A stretch of DNA of 31,866 nt from Gammaproteobacteria bacterium UBA2965 (GCA_002348385.1 DEBD01000021.1:1-31866); one strand, 5' to 3'. Counted from the first letter of the stretch, positions 7,901 to 16,599 are shown. Notes: generated from the sequence alone by a model not told the origin. Numbers and translations: made by a program.

Positions 7901-8779
7901 CTAGCGCTTGAAGTCGTCGGTGCCTTTGTAGGGGCCGTCACGCCACGCCAGTGCGCCTTTCAAACCGTTCTCCTGCATCTGCTCGCCGTATTCGTAGGAC
8001 GCTTCGGTGAACTGCCCCGCGGCGTCCAGCTCCGTAGAGCTGCGCACAGAGGAATAGATCCCCATATTCTCGTAGAAGCGATTCATGTTCACCTTCAACA
8101 GCGCCAGATGATCGGCGCTCACGTTGGCCAACCGATCGGCAAAGCTCAGCGTGCGCTCATCTAACTCGTCCAGCGGCCATGCGTAGTTGATCATCCCGAT
8201 ATCGGCCGCTTCCTTTCCCGTCACGCTATCGCCGCTGTAGTAGAGCTCTTTGGCCTTTCGCATGCCGATCACCAGAGGCCAGATTACGCCGGTTCTGCTC
8301 GTTCCCATGCCACGTAGCGCCGGGTGGCCGAGCTGCGCATCTTCTGCGGCAACCACCAGATCCGCCATCATGGCTAACTCGCATCCGCCAGCAAGCGCGT
8401 ACCCGTGCACCTGCGCGATGGTGACCTTCGCCATGTTCCAGAAGTACATATGAATATCGGTAATCTGCTGCATGCCCGTGCGCATGCCCATCAGCAGGCG
8501 GCGACCTTTGTCGTCCACCGCTTTGTGACGCCGAACGATGGCGTCAGCGCCCCCTCGGGCTGGTGTGAGATCGTACCCCGCGCTGAAGGTCCGGCCTTCC
8601 CCTTTGACGATGATGACACGCACGCTGCTGTCGGCTTCCAGATCATGCAGCACCTCGTTGAACTCATAGAGCAGTTCCTGCGACAAAGCGTTCATTTTCT
8701 CTGGTCGATTCAGCGTGATGCGCGCCACGCGCTCATCGGTGCCCAGGTATTCGACTTTCAGGTTTTCAAGTTCACTCAT
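7901..8779 (-). CDS. Enoyl-CoA hydratase/isomerase family protein (crotonase 1)
   Basis: This 292-residue crotonase-fold protein should act on a CoA thioester. Oxyanion-hole elements are present at 'RTFSAGYDL' (about 63-71) and 'VHGYALAGGCELAM' (about 124-137). Glu134 matches the first catalytic glutamate of enoyl-CoA hydratases. The second catalytic glutamate position, in 'AQLGHPALRGMG', is not Glu. It may therefore be an isomerase, hydrolase or a hydratase with altered chemistry. A family-atypical insert near 75-115 is rich in Arg and Met. The ATG at 8779 has GGAGAAGG just upstream; a longer frame to 8827 lacks crotonase similarity. It is the second gene of the minus-strand operon, 61 bases downstream of the GST gene and 24 bases before the permease. 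Confidence 0.87.
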   Translation of the reverse strand: MSELENLKVEYLGTDERVARITLNRPEKMNALSQELLYEFNEVLHDLEADSSVRVIIVKGEGRTFSAGYDLTPARGGADAIVRRHKAVDDKGRRLLMGMRTGMQQITDIHMYFWNMAKVTIAQVHGYALAGGCELAMMADLVVAAEDAQLGHPALRGMGTSRTGVIWPLVIGMRKAKELYYSGDSVTGKEAADIGMINYAWPLDELDERTLSFADRLANVSADHLALLKVNMNRFYENMGIYSSVRSSTELDAAGQFTEASYEYGEQMQENGLKGALAWRDGPYKGTDDFKR

Positions 8780-8840
8780 TACCTTCTCCGTTCCCCAGCA
8801 CTCCACCTTACCACTTAAATCCGCCACCAGTGGGCGGCGA

Positions 8841-9452
8841 CTATTGCATCTGGATGGCGGTCTGGAAACCGGGCCGATTGGCGATTCGCGACACGTACGC
8901 GCGCAAGTTCACCAGATCATCCGGCACGCAGCCGAGCCGGTTGCTCATGAAACACGCGTGTCCGAGCATGACATCAGCAGCGGAGAAATCACCGATCAGA
9001 CACTCCCTACCCACTAAGGCCTCGTCTACCGGTGCAAGGGATTTGGTAAGCAATCGTTGAGCCTGACCAAGGGCCGTCTCATCACGCCGTTCCGGCGCGA
9101 GCAGGATCGTTTGCACGATGATGGTGTTAACCGGCGGCATCACCATCCCTTCGCAGTAGTGGAACCACTGCAGATATTCAGGATATTCAGCGGACTGCAC
9201 GCTGGGTTTCAGCCGCCCACCCCCATGCCGCTCCAGGATGTATTCCACAATGGCCCCAGACTCATAAATACGCACATCACCATCGTCCAGCACCGGCACG
9301 CGACCCAATGGGTGGCGGGCCCTGTGCTCGTCGGATTTGAGGTCTTTAGGATGGAAGGCCAGTCGGTTGACCTCGTAGGGCAATTCAAGCTCCTCGAGTA
9401 ACCAGATGATGCGTCCGGCTCTCGAGTTGGGTGCAAAGTGTACTCGCAGCAC
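8841..9452 (-). CDS. Glutathione S-transferase
   Basis: This 203-residue cytosolic protein is a canonical GST. The N-terminal thioredoxin-like domain (1-78) has 'FAPNSRAGRIIWLLEE' with Ser10 as the likely glutathione-activating residue, 'RVPVL' with the cis-proline at Pro53, and 'RIYESGAIVEYI' with the Glu64-Ser65 pair that binds the gamma-glutamyl group. The C-terminal helical domain (about 88-203) has 'GDFSAADVMLG', the usual N-capping box region. The GTG start at 9452 has GAGGA 6 bases upstream. It is first in a minus-strand operon with crotonase, permease, MFS and sulfurtransferase genes, which suggests conjugation or isomerisation of an electrophilic intermediate rather than general detoxification. 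The substrate is not known. Confidence 0.9.
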   Translation of the reverse strand: MLRVHFAPNSRAGRIIWLLEELELPYEVNRLAFHPKDLKSDEHRARHPLGRVPVLDDGDVRIYESGAIVEYILERHGGGRLKPSVQSAEYPEYLQWFHYCEGMVMPPVNTIIVQTILLAPERRDETALGQAQRLLTKSLAPVDEALVGRECLIGDFSAADVMLGHACFMSNRLGCVPDDLVNLRAYVSRIANRPGFQTAIQMQ

Positions 9453-9534
9453 GACAGATCCTCACAAACGCAAAGCACGCAGTATAGCCAAGTTCAAGTT
9501 GTCCTTAACCAGCGCAGCCACCACACTCTCCGCC

Positions 9535-10413
9535 ATGACTCTCCGTCAGCACGCGCTAGCCACCCTGTCCGTTTCGTTCATGGCCCTGCACCTGGCCATG
9601 TGGTGCGTGGGGCTGGTGGTGCTGGAGATCGTGCGCCTTCTGATACCTCCCACAACCCGAAGCGTTCGACGTGTCGCGGCGCGCATGTACCACCTGGCGG
9701 TGCGCACGGACAACTGGTGGTTGCGGCGAGTAGTTGGCGTTCAGTGGAACATTCCCGCCGTGGATGTCGGCCCCGGTCGTATCGCCGTAGTGATTTCCAA
9801 CCACCGCTCCTGGTCGGACACATTGCTGGCGCAGAGCGTCATCTGCGCCCACGGTCCCATCCTCAAATTCCTTGCCAAACAGGAACTCGTATACGTCCCT
9901 ATTCTCGGAATCATCGTGCTGAGCTTCGAGTTTCCAAGGCTGAAACGAAAGGCCTCGCAAGCGCAGTCGGAGGAACAGCGCCGCGAGTCGGACCGCGCAA
10001 GGGTTACCGAAGCTGCGCTCAGCCTGCGCGAGACGCGCGCGGCATTGATGTCGTTCGTGGAAGGGACGCGCTTCACCGAAGCCAAGCGGATTGAACTCAA
10101 CAGCCCATTTCAGCACCTGCTGCCACCGCGCGCCGGCGGCTTCTCCGCCATCGTCGATGCGGTCAGAGACCACGACGCTGTGGTGGTGGACCTCACATTG
10201 CACTATGAACCTGATGTCTCTTTCTGGCAGTTCATTGGTGGCGTCCACACTCGTGTGACCATCCACGCGGCGAGCTTTCCCGCCGACCAGCTACCCGGCG
10301 ATCTGCGCGGCTGGCTGTGGCAGCGCTGGGAGGAAAAGGAAGGCTTGCTGGCACAGGGACGCAATTTGGGTCACCCTACGCCAACCAAACAGCATGGGGG
10401 GGCGCTTCCGTGA
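9535..10413 (+). CDS. PlsC-like 1-acyl-glycerol-3-phosphate acyltransferase family protein
   Basis: This 292-residue protein carries the acyltransferase motifs of the PlsC family: 'ISNHRSWSDTLL' contains the catalytic HX4D pair (His90, Asp95), and 'FVEGTRFT' (about 174-181) is the phosphate-binding EGTR block. One N-terminal membrane helix (about 12-38) anchors it to the inner membrane with the catalytic face in the cytosol. The family moves acyl groups from acyl-CoA or acyl-ACP to lysophospholipids. The length fits the YihG-like branch, slightly longer than PlsC itself. The ATG at 9535 is chosen because the domain starts there; no clear Shine-Dalgarno box precedes it. Its stop overlaps the next gene's start (GTGA, 10410-10413), which implies translational coupling. 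It is divergent from the GST gene across 82 bases. Confidence 0.88.
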   Translation: MTLRQHALATLSVSFMALHLAMWCVGLVVLEIVRLLIPPTTRSVRRVAARMYHLAVRTDNWWLRRVVGVQWNIPAVDVGPGRIAVVISNHRSWSDTLLAQSVICAHGPILKFLAKQELVYVPILGIIVLSFEFPRLKRKASQAQSEEQRRESDRARVTEAALSLRETRAALMSFVEGTRFTEAKRIELNSPFQHLLPPRAGGFSAIVDAVRDHDAVVVDLTLHYEPDVSFWQFIGGVHTRVTIHAASFPADQLPGDLRGWLWQRWEEKEGLLAQGRNLGHPTPTKQHGGALP

Positions 10414-11381
10414 CCGCAAAGAAGCCATTTCGATTCTCATGGCAGGCATTCGACGCCACTTCAGCCGCGGATTGGCGCCGCAAGGCGCAAACCGCGGAAG
10501 CAGAGGGCTACAGCGCATTGCACCTGGCCGACCATTACCTCGGTCCCGGCCCCGCCGCCGACGCCAGCCACCCGCCACAAACGCTCGCCGCTGTGCCGGC
10601 CATGGCCATGGCCGCCGAAGCCACGTCTACACTGAAGGTAGGCTGCCGAGTGTTCTGCTGCAGCTACCGGCCAGCAGCTGTGCTGGTGAAGGAAGCCATG
10701 ACCATAGACTTTCTCTCCGACGGCCGGCTCGAGCTGGGGCTGGGCGCCGGCTGGATTCAGGGCGAGTACGAAGCCATCGGCGTGCCCTATGATCCGATAG
10801 GGAAACGCATCGACCTGCTGGAAGAGACTATCGAAGTTGCCAAGTCCCACCGCGCCGGCGGCCTGATGAACATCGAAGGGAAACAGGCCCGCGCCGCAGG
10901 CTTCGAAGGCGCACCGCGACCCGCCGGTTCCGTGCCGATCATGATCGGCGGCGGCTCGCCCCGGGTATTGCGGCTGGCAGGCCGTGAATCCGACATTGCC
11001 AGCATCAACTTCAACAACAGAGCCGGCCGCATGGACGGCGACAACGTAGTGAAGTACTCCACGGCCCACGGCACCAGCGACAAAGTAGCGTGGATCAAAG
11101 AAGGGGCCGGGGAGCGGTTCGACGACATCGAGCTGGAAATCGGCATCTATTTTCACGCCGTGACGGACAACCAACGTCAGACCGCCGAGGAAATGGGTCG
11201 CGCCATGGGAATGGACACGGAGACTTTCCTCGCTTTTCCCCACGCACTCGTGGGCTCCGTAGATTACATGTGCGAAGAGCTCGAACGCCGCCGGGAACTC
11301 TACGGCTTCAGCTACATCAGCGTGCTGGACCGTGGGGTGGACGGATTCGCACCGGTGGTAGCCCGGCTGGCAGGAAAGTGA
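10410..11381 (+). CDS. LLM class flavin/F420-type oxidoreductase, MSMEG_2516-like subfamily
   Basis: This luciferase-like oxidoreductase of about 323 residues has 'PFRFSWQAFDATSAADWRR', 'AEGYSALHLADHYLGPGPAA', 'TLKVGCRVFCCSYRPAAVLV' and 'LSDGRLELGLGAGW', followed by 'VPIMIGGGSPRVLRLAGR'. That order and the short length resemble the branch named for MSMEG_2516, commonly labelled F420-dependent; the true cofactor is not visible. The GTG at 10410 is taken as the start because it overlaps the acyltransferase stop codon and the protein then begins MTAKKPFRF. Upstream in-frame sequence lacks family similarity. It is the third LLM gene in the window and differs in subfamily from the other two. It converges on the CYP153-type gene with a gap of only 21 bases. 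Confidence 0.85.
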   Translation: MTAKKPFRFSWQAFDATSAADWRRKAQTAEAEGYSALHLADHYLGPGPAADASHPPQTLAAVPAMAMAAEATSTLKVGCRVFCCSYRPAAVLVKEAMTIDFLSDGRLELGLGAGWIQGEYEAIGVPYDPIGKRIDLLEETIEVAKSHRAGGLMNIEGKQARAAGFEGAPRPAGSVPIMIGGGSPRVLRLAGRESDIASINFNNRAGRMDGDNVVKYSTAHGTSDKVAWIKEGAGERFDDIELEIGIYFHAVTDNQRQTAEEMGRAMGMDTETFLAFPHALVGSVDYMCEELERRRELYGFSYISVLDRGVDGFAPVVARLAGK

Positions 11382-11402
11382 CCATGCCAGGCGGGTAGGA
11401 CG

Positions 11403-12647
11403 TCAGGCCGGATGCACGCGCACGGGCAGCTGCGTGTAGCCTTTGACGAAGTTGGAACGCACCCGTTCGGGCTCGCCCACCACCTCTACGCTGTGGAAGC
11501 GCTTGAGAATCTCCTCCCACACCACGCGAAGCTGCATCTCGGCCAGGCGATTACCCATGCAGCGGTGAATGCCGTAGCCGAACGATACGTGCTGGCGCGC
11601 GTTGTCCCGGTCGATGATGAGCCGGTCCGCTGCGGGGAACACTTCCTCGTCGCGATTGCCGGACGCATACCACATGATTACCTTGTCGCCCTGCTTGATG
11701 TGTTTGCCACCCAGTTCGGTGTCTCGGGTAGCCGTGCGCCGCATGTGCGCCAGCGGCGTCTGCCAGCGGATGATCTCCGCTACCATGTTAGGGATGAGGC
11801 TAGGGTCGCCGCGAAGCTTGTCGTACTCCTCGGGGAACCGATTGAGCGCGTAAACACCCCCCGATATGGAATTGCGCGTGGTGTCATTGCCACCCACGAT
11901 GAGCAGAATCAGGTTGCCCAGGTACTCCATGGGCCGGTTCACCATATCCCGCGTGGCCTCGCCGTGAGCAAGCATGGAGATCAGGTCCGGGGCGGGCTCC
12001 GCCGCGGCACGCTGGTGCCAGATCTCGGTAAACGTATCCAGACACTCCATCAGTTCGGCACGGCGCTCCTCAACGGACGCAATCACCCCGGTCTCACGCC
12101 CGCCGGTGGACACATCCGACCAACGGGTGAGCTTGCGCCGCTGCTCGAACGGGAAGTCGAACAAGGTTGCCAACATCTGAGTGGTAAGCTCGATGGACAC
12201 TCGATCTACCCAGTTGAACGTCTCCCCCAACGGCAGGTTGTCCAGGATGTTCCCGGCGCGCTGGCGGATGGTGTCTTCCAGCAAGGTCAGATTACGCGGC
12301 GCCACCGCCGGGCTAACCGTCTTGCGCTGCTCGTCATGCTTGGGCGGGTCCATGGCGATGAAGTTGGTGGAGCGAAAATCGCCCACGGGATCGAGGATGG
12401 TGATGGACGGCTCCGAAGAGAAGGTTTCGTGGTCCTTGTCTACGGCTTTTATGTCGTGGAAGCGGGTGATGGACCAGAAAGGGCCGTAGCGACTCTCTGC
12501 TGAGTAATGCACCGGATCCTCGCGGCGCATGCGGGCGAAATAGGGCCACTGCGCGTCGTTCTGCCACAGATCCCAGTGACTGATGTCCACCTCGGCCAGA
12601 TCCACCATGTCTGCATCCAGCTCGTTGATTGAGGGAGCCTGCGACAT
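11403..12647 (-). CDS. Cytochrome P450, CYP153-type alkane hydroxylase
   Basis: This 414-residue soluble P450 closely resembles CYP153 enzymes, which hydroxylate n-alkanes and fatty acids at the terminal carbon with ferredoxin and ferredoxin reductase. Diagnostic blocks are 'FIAMDPPKHDEQRKTVSP' (97-114), 'SIELTTQMLATLFDFP' (151-166), the I-helix 'LIVGGNDTTRNS' (oxygen-activating Thr intact, 249-260), the K-helix ExxR at Glu291-Arg294, 'LAHMRRTA' and the haem loop 'FGYGIHRCMGNRLA' with Cys363. The ATG at 12647 has GGAGG 8 bases upstream (12656-12660). No ferredoxin or reductase gene is present in the window. It is divergent from a second P450 across 120 bases. The CYP153 assignment is from memory of family sequences, and other hydrophobic substrates are possible. 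Confidence 0.88.
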   Translation of the reverse strand: MSQAPSINELDADMVDLAEVDISHWDLWQNDAQWPYFARMRREDPVHYSAESRYGPFWSITRFHDIKAVDKDHETFSSEPSITILDPVGDFRSTNFIAMDPPKHDEQRKTVSPAVAPRNLTLLEDTIRQRAGNILDNLPLGETFNWVDRVSIELTTQMLATLFDFPFEQRRKLTRWSDVSTGGRETGVIASVEERRAELMECLDTFTEIWHQRAAAEPAPDLISMLAHGEATRDMVNRPMEYLGNLILLIVGGNDTTRNSISGGVYALNRFPEEYDKLRGDPSLIPNMVAEIIRWQTPLAHMRRTATRDTELGGKHIKQGDKVIMWYASGNRDEEVFPAADRLIIDRDNARQHVSFGYGIHRCMGNRLAEMQLRVVWEEILKRFHSVEVVGEPERVRSNFVKGYTQLPVRVHPA

Positions 12648-12767
12648 GCCGACCACCTCCAAGGTTCAGATCCGCGCCAGAGTGCCCCACCAACCCCGTT
12701 CTGTCCAGGCGCCGGACGAGACAACGCGCGTGACATATTCGATACTGGTGGCTCGTGCGCCAAAACA

Positions 12768-14054
12768 ATGGGCCAACCAATGACTGCAACCAGCCCCATC
12801 GCCGATTACCATTTTCTCAAGCTCAACGAATCGCTGCTGACGGACCCTTACCCGTTCTACGCCTTGTTGCGGAAACACGGGCCGGTTTGTCAAGAACCGG
12901 ACTTCGGCGTCTACCTGGTGGGCACCATAGACGGCATCCGCGAAGTGAATCGTCAGCCCGAGGTTTTCTCCAGCATTCAGGTGGCGAACGCGCCCTATAT
13001 GGATCTGCCCTGCCCGCTGGACGACATCGTTGAGTGGCGGGAGCAGAACCCTCACAGCGACAAGATTCTGTCAAACGACCCCCCCGACCACACCCGGCAC
13101 CGCAAGCTGGTCAATCGCTTGTTCACCACCAGCCGTGTGCGTGAACTGGAGCCCCGCATACGCCAGATCACCAACGAGATCATCGATACCTTCATCAACG
13201 ACGGTCAGGTGGAGTTCGTATTCCAATTCGCCCACATGCTGCCGCGCCTCATTGTGGGCGAGCTGATCGGCCTGCCGGACGAGGATCACGCGCGTTTCAG
13301 AAATTACTTCGAAACCCGACTGGAGTTCATGGCCAAGGCGGCGGAAGCGCCCCTGGAAGGCTTTCAGCAGCGCACCTCGCAAGGTGGCCTCACGGAGGAT
13401 ACTTTTCTGCGCGACTACTTCGTGGCAGCGATCACCGAGCGCCGGAAACGTCCCCAGGGCGACATCATGAGCGAGTTGGCCAACGCAACCTTCGAAGATG
13501 GATCCGCGGTACCGCTGGACTCGTTAGTCAGCATGATCTCGCTGCTCTACGGCGCCGGGGGCGACGCCAACACGCCGGAGCTGATGACCAACGCCATGCT
13601 GACGCTGCTCGAGCGACCTGAACTGGAGGCTTCGTTGCGCGAAGACCCTAGCAGAACCAAGGCGTTCATCGAGGAGGTTCTGCGCTACGACACCCCCGTC
13701 CCGGGAGTCTTTCGCATCGCTCTAACCGACGCCAGCATCGCCGGTGTGCCCATTGCCAAGGGTTCCAAGGTCATGGTGGTATACGGCGCGGCGAATCATG
13801 ACGAAGCGTACTTCGAGGATGCCGAAGAATTCTGTATGGGGCGCGACTATCCTCATCCCCATCTGGGATTCGGCCTGGGCGTACACTTCTGCCCAGGAGC
13901 GCCGCTGGCGCGCCTGGAGGGCCAGATAGCCATTCAGGAAATCCTCCGCCGCCTAACCAACATCCGTCGCGCGGACGCAGACCCCATCCCCTATGTGCCC
14001 ACCGTCATCCAACGGATCCCCATTCGCTTGAAGCTACTATTCGATGAAGCCTGA
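12768..14054 (+). CDS. Cytochrome P450, atypical I-helix
   Basis: This 428-residue soluble bacterial P450 has the haem-binding loop 'FGLGVHFCPGAPLAR' (Cys375), the K-helix ExxR at Glu303-Arg306 and 'NDPPDHTRHRKLVNRLF' in the C-helix region. The I-helix reads 'YGAGGDANTPELM' (261-273). The acidic residue of the A-G-x-D/E-T signature is Asp266, but the following Thr is Ala267. P450s lacking this Thr, such as EryF with Ala, rely on substrate or water for oxygen activation. The family is not recognised and differs from its divergent CYP153-type neighbour. ATG at 12768 and ATG at 12780 are both possible; no strong Shine-Dalgarno box is seen. The downstream crotonase begins 10 bases after the stop, so the two are probably co-expressed. 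Confidence 0.85.
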   Translation: MGQPMTATSPIADYHFLKLNESLLTDPYPFYALLRKHGPVCQEPDFGVYLVGTIDGIREVNRQPEVFSSIQVANAPYMDLPCPLDDIVEWREQNPHSDKILSNDPPDHTRHRKLVNRLFTTSRVRELEPRIRQITNEIIDTFINDGQVEFVFQFAHMLPRLIVGELIGLPDEDHARFRNYFETRLEFMAKAAEAPLEGFQQRTSQGGLTEDTFLRDYFVAAITERRKRPQGDIMSELANATFEDGSAVPLDSLVSMISLLYGAGGDANTPELMTNAMLTLLERPELEASLREDPSRTKAFIEEVLRYDTPVPGVFRIALTDASIAGVPIAKGSKVMVVYGAANHDEAYFEDAEEFCMGRDYPHPHLGFGLGVHFCPGAPLARLEGQIAIQEILRRLTNIRRADADPIPYVPTVIQRIPIRLKLLFDEA

Positions 14055-14064
14055 GGAGAGGACC

Positions 14065-14862
14065 ATGACAGACGAAGTGTTGCTCGAAGACCGCGGCCAC
14101 GTGCGCTGGCTGACGCTCAACCGTCCTGAGGTGATGAACGCCATCACGCCGGGCATGCTCGGCACCCTGAACGAGGTGCTCAAGGCCAGCGACGACGACA
14201 GCAACGTGCGCGTTATCGTGCTCACCGGCGCCGGCCGGGGATTCTGCTCGGGACTGGATCTCAAGCAGGCGGCCCGCGGCGAAGGCATAGGCGGCGCGGC
14301 CCTGGCCACCGGTGGGGCGCGCCACTTTTCCACCAGGGAGATCTGCACGGTCACCCTGCAGCGCATGGACACGCCGGTGATTGCCGCCATCAACGGGGTA
14401 GCCGCCGGCTACGGGCTGGACCTGGCGCTAGGCTGCGACCTGCGCCTGATGTCGGATGCCGCCATACTGATGCCAGGTTTCGCCAAAATGGGCGTCATCC
14501 CCGAAAGCGGCGGCACCTGGTATCTGCCTCGGCTGCTGGGATGGGCCAAAGCCTGCGAGGTGTCCATGCTGGGGGATACGCTCAATGCCGAAGCATCCGA
14601 AGGCTACGGCCTGGTGAACAAAGCCGTGGCCGCCGATGCCCTGAACGAAGAAGTGACCGCATGGGCGGAGAAAATTTCCGGCAACGCGCCACTGGCCATT
14701 CAGGAAATGAAACGCCTGTTCCGGCACGGGCTCACCCAGGATTTCGAAAGCCACTCCCACCACGTGCTGCTTAGCGTTATGAATCTGTTCAAGTCGGAGG
14801 ACTTCCGCGAAGGCGTGCAGTCGTTCGCAGAACGTCGGGACCCAGAGTTCAAGGGGCGCTAG
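14065..14862 (+). CDS. Enoyl-CoA hydratase/isomerase family protein, PaaG-like (crotonase 2)
   Basis: This 265-residue crotonase has the oxyanion-hole blocks 'GRGFCSGLDLKQA' (57-69) and 'INGVAAGYGLDLALGCD' (109-125). Its catalytic loop is 'MGVIPESGGTWYLPRLLG' (142-159). The 'IP-D/E-SGGTW-LPR' form is typical of the PaaG-like branch, which includes 1,2-epoxyphenylacetyl-CoA isomerase and other CoA-linked isomerases, where the acidic residue (Glu147 here) serves as base. A classic beta-oxidation hydratase would instead carry Glu in both standard positions. The ATG at 14065 has GAGGAG about 8 bases upstream; ATG at 14044 would overlap the P450. It lies 10 bases after the P450 stop, suggesting that it processes a CoA ester of the oxidised product. 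Confidence 0.88.
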   Translation: MTDEVLLEDRGHVRWLTLNRPEVMNAITPGMLGTLNEVLKASDDDSNVRVIVLTGAGRGFCSGLDLKQAARGEGIGGAALATGGARHFSTREICTVTLQRMDTPVIAAINGVAAGYGLDLALGCDLRLMSDAAILMPGFAKMGVIPESGGTWYLPRLLGWAKACEVSMLGDTLNAEASEGYGLVNKAVAADALNEEVTAWAEKISGNAPLAIQEMKRLFRHGLTQDFESHSHHVLLSVMNLFKSEDFREGVQSFAERRDPEFKGR

Positions 14863-15105
14863 CCGGTTGCCGCAGCGCAGTGGCGGAGTCGGTCGAGCTG
14901 GCCGAGCAACTCAACCACTCATTAGAAGCGCCTGCAGACACCGAAAATTCCTGGGGCGTGGAGGCAACTGACACCGGTGTGATACGCCACCCCGTCGGCG
15001 CGCACGCGCGACAGGCAACCGCCTACGAACTGCTGGCAGCGCGTTCCGCACTAGTTGCTTCGATGCTTACCGCTGTCCCGTCACCTGTGAGCAGCCCACC
15101 AGGGT

Positions 15106-16599
15106 TCAAGACACCGAGGCTTGGGCCTGACGCTGATACGCCGCAACCTTCTCTTCGGTGAGGTCGTACCTCCAAAGTATGGGGACCGTAGTGAGCTTGA
15201 TGAGTGCGGGAATAATCGAGTAGACGCAGGTAAGCACGAACAAAGCACCCCACGTGTTGGTGGTATTCATGGGATCGGCCAGAGAATCGAACCCGCCCCA
15301 GACCACCAGCGTGGTCGCCACGGTAACGCCCAGCGCGTATGACAGCTTGCGCACCATGGACCAGATGGAAAAATACGCACCGGCGCGCTTCTGGCCCGTA
15401 ATGGCCGTGTCCACGTCCACCACGTCGGCCGCCATGGAGGCAGGAATCGCCGAGAACGCACCCACGGTGGAACCCTTGAAACACATCAGCACCACGAAGG
15501 CGAGAAATTTGCCGGTGGGAATACCATCGAACCGCTCTACCACCGCTGCATGCATATCAGTGGGCAGCCAGCTCAACAGCTTGGGGATCTCGAACGCCTC
15601 GAACCAACTGTAGGGAGCGATGGCCACCACAGGCACGAACGCCGCCCAGAAGGTGAACCAGTAGACCGCCGCCAGCACCGTCTTGTGCTTACCGATACGC
15701 CTAGATAGCTTGAGCCAGATGGGGATAGCGATCACCGTTGAGAGGTAGTAAGGCGCCACATACAGACCGAACAGATCTCCCGCCAACAGCACGTGCTTGA
15801 CGAAAAAGAACGCCAGGCTCGCCGTCATGGCGGCACCAAGACTCGAGATCACAAAGATGGCCACCAACCGCATGTACGGCCGGTTCTGCACGACGATCTT
15901 AAGGCTCTCCTTCAGCGGCATCTTATTTTCGGTCTCCTGCACCCGATACTCGGGCACCAGGGCTACCGCAAGCAGCACCACCACCGGCATGATGACAGTC
16001 ATGGCTACGGTCAGAAACCATACGGCGTCCACCGGCTTGGTATAGCCGTAGAAGAGAATGACGGCGGGGGTGAACGCCGCGAGCAGCGAGCCGCCCACGC
16101 TGAACGCCTCTCGATAGCCGGTGACCCGCGTGCGCTCGTGGAAGTTCAGCGACAACTCCGCGCCCCACGCGAAGTAGGGCAGGTCCTTGATGGTGGAGCC
16201 CAGGTAGACCAGGGCCACCGTGGCAAACAGATACAGATAGCCGTAGTTGAACGTCTGGCCGGCAACAGTGATCTCGGAGAATGTCACCGGGGGCACGAAC
16301 AGCAGCCAGGCACCCAGCGCGTAGATTGGCATGCCTGCGACCATGAACGGCTTGCGCCGACCCCATCGTGTACGCCACTTGTCGGAAAGAAAGCCGATGA
16401 TCGGGTCGGTAACCACATCCGTCATGCGCGACAGCGTGATCATCAAGCCAACGAGACCCAACGACAGACCGAACCCATCCGTATCGGCGTAAATTGCGGG
16501 CACGTAGGCCACCAGCGGCAAGCCCACCATGGCCAGAGGCGCAGCAGGCGCCCCGTAGGCCGTGAGCTGCAGCCGGGTCAGGCGCGATGGTTCGCTCAT
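15106..16599 (-). CDS. GPH-type (MFS_2) sodium/proton symporter
   Basis: This 497-residue membrane protein fits the glycoside-pentoside-hexuronide cation symporter family (MFS_2). The loop after TM2, 'TDPIIGFLSDKWRTRWGRRK' (about 63-82), is the family hallmark. About 12 membrane segments follow, with a long outer loop near 'FEAFEIPKLLSWLPTDMHAA' and 'SAIPASMAADVVDVDTA' in the second half. Many proteobacterial members sit in catabolic clusters and move non-sugar substrates such as organic acids or steroids; the cargo here is unknown. The ATG at 16599 is preferred; the longer frame to 16734 encodes a low-complexity, non-membrane leader. It is divergent from crotonase 3 across about 150 bases and convergent with crotonase 2. 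Confidence 0.87.
   Translation of the reverse strand: MSEPSRLTRLQLTAYGAPAAPLAMVGLPLVAYVPAIYADTDGFGLSLGLVGLMITLSRMTDVVTDPIIGFLSDKWRTRWGRRKPFMVAGMPIYALGAWLLFVPPVTFSEITVAGQTFNYGYLYLFATVALVYLGSTIKDLPYFAWGAELSLNFHERTRVTGYREAFSVGGSLLAAFTPAVILFYGYTKPVDAVWFLTVAMTVIMPVVVLLAVALVPEYRVQETENKMPLKESLKIVVQNRPYMRLVAIFVISSLGAAMTASLAFFFVKHVLLAGDLFGLYVAPYYLSTVIAIPIWLKLSRRIGKHKTVLAAVYWFTFWAAFVPVVAIAPYSWFEAFEIPKLLSWLPTDMHAAVVERFDGIPTGKFLAFVVLMCFKGSTVGAFSAIPASMAADVVDVDTAITGQKRAGAYFSIWSMVRKLSYALGVTVATTLVVWGGFDSLADPMNTTNTWGALFVLTCVYSIIPALIKLTTVPILWRYDLTEEKVAAYQRQAQASVS

Noticed and set aside
11412..12503. Plus-strand open frame of 363 codons
   Set aside because: It mirrors the CYP153-type gene, whose haem loop, ExxR and I-helix are all intact on the minus strand.
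14880..15161. Small plus-strand frame of 93 codons after crotonase 2
   Set aside because: It runs into the antisense of the GPH symporter end and has no recognisable motif. The 243-base gap shows no other gene.
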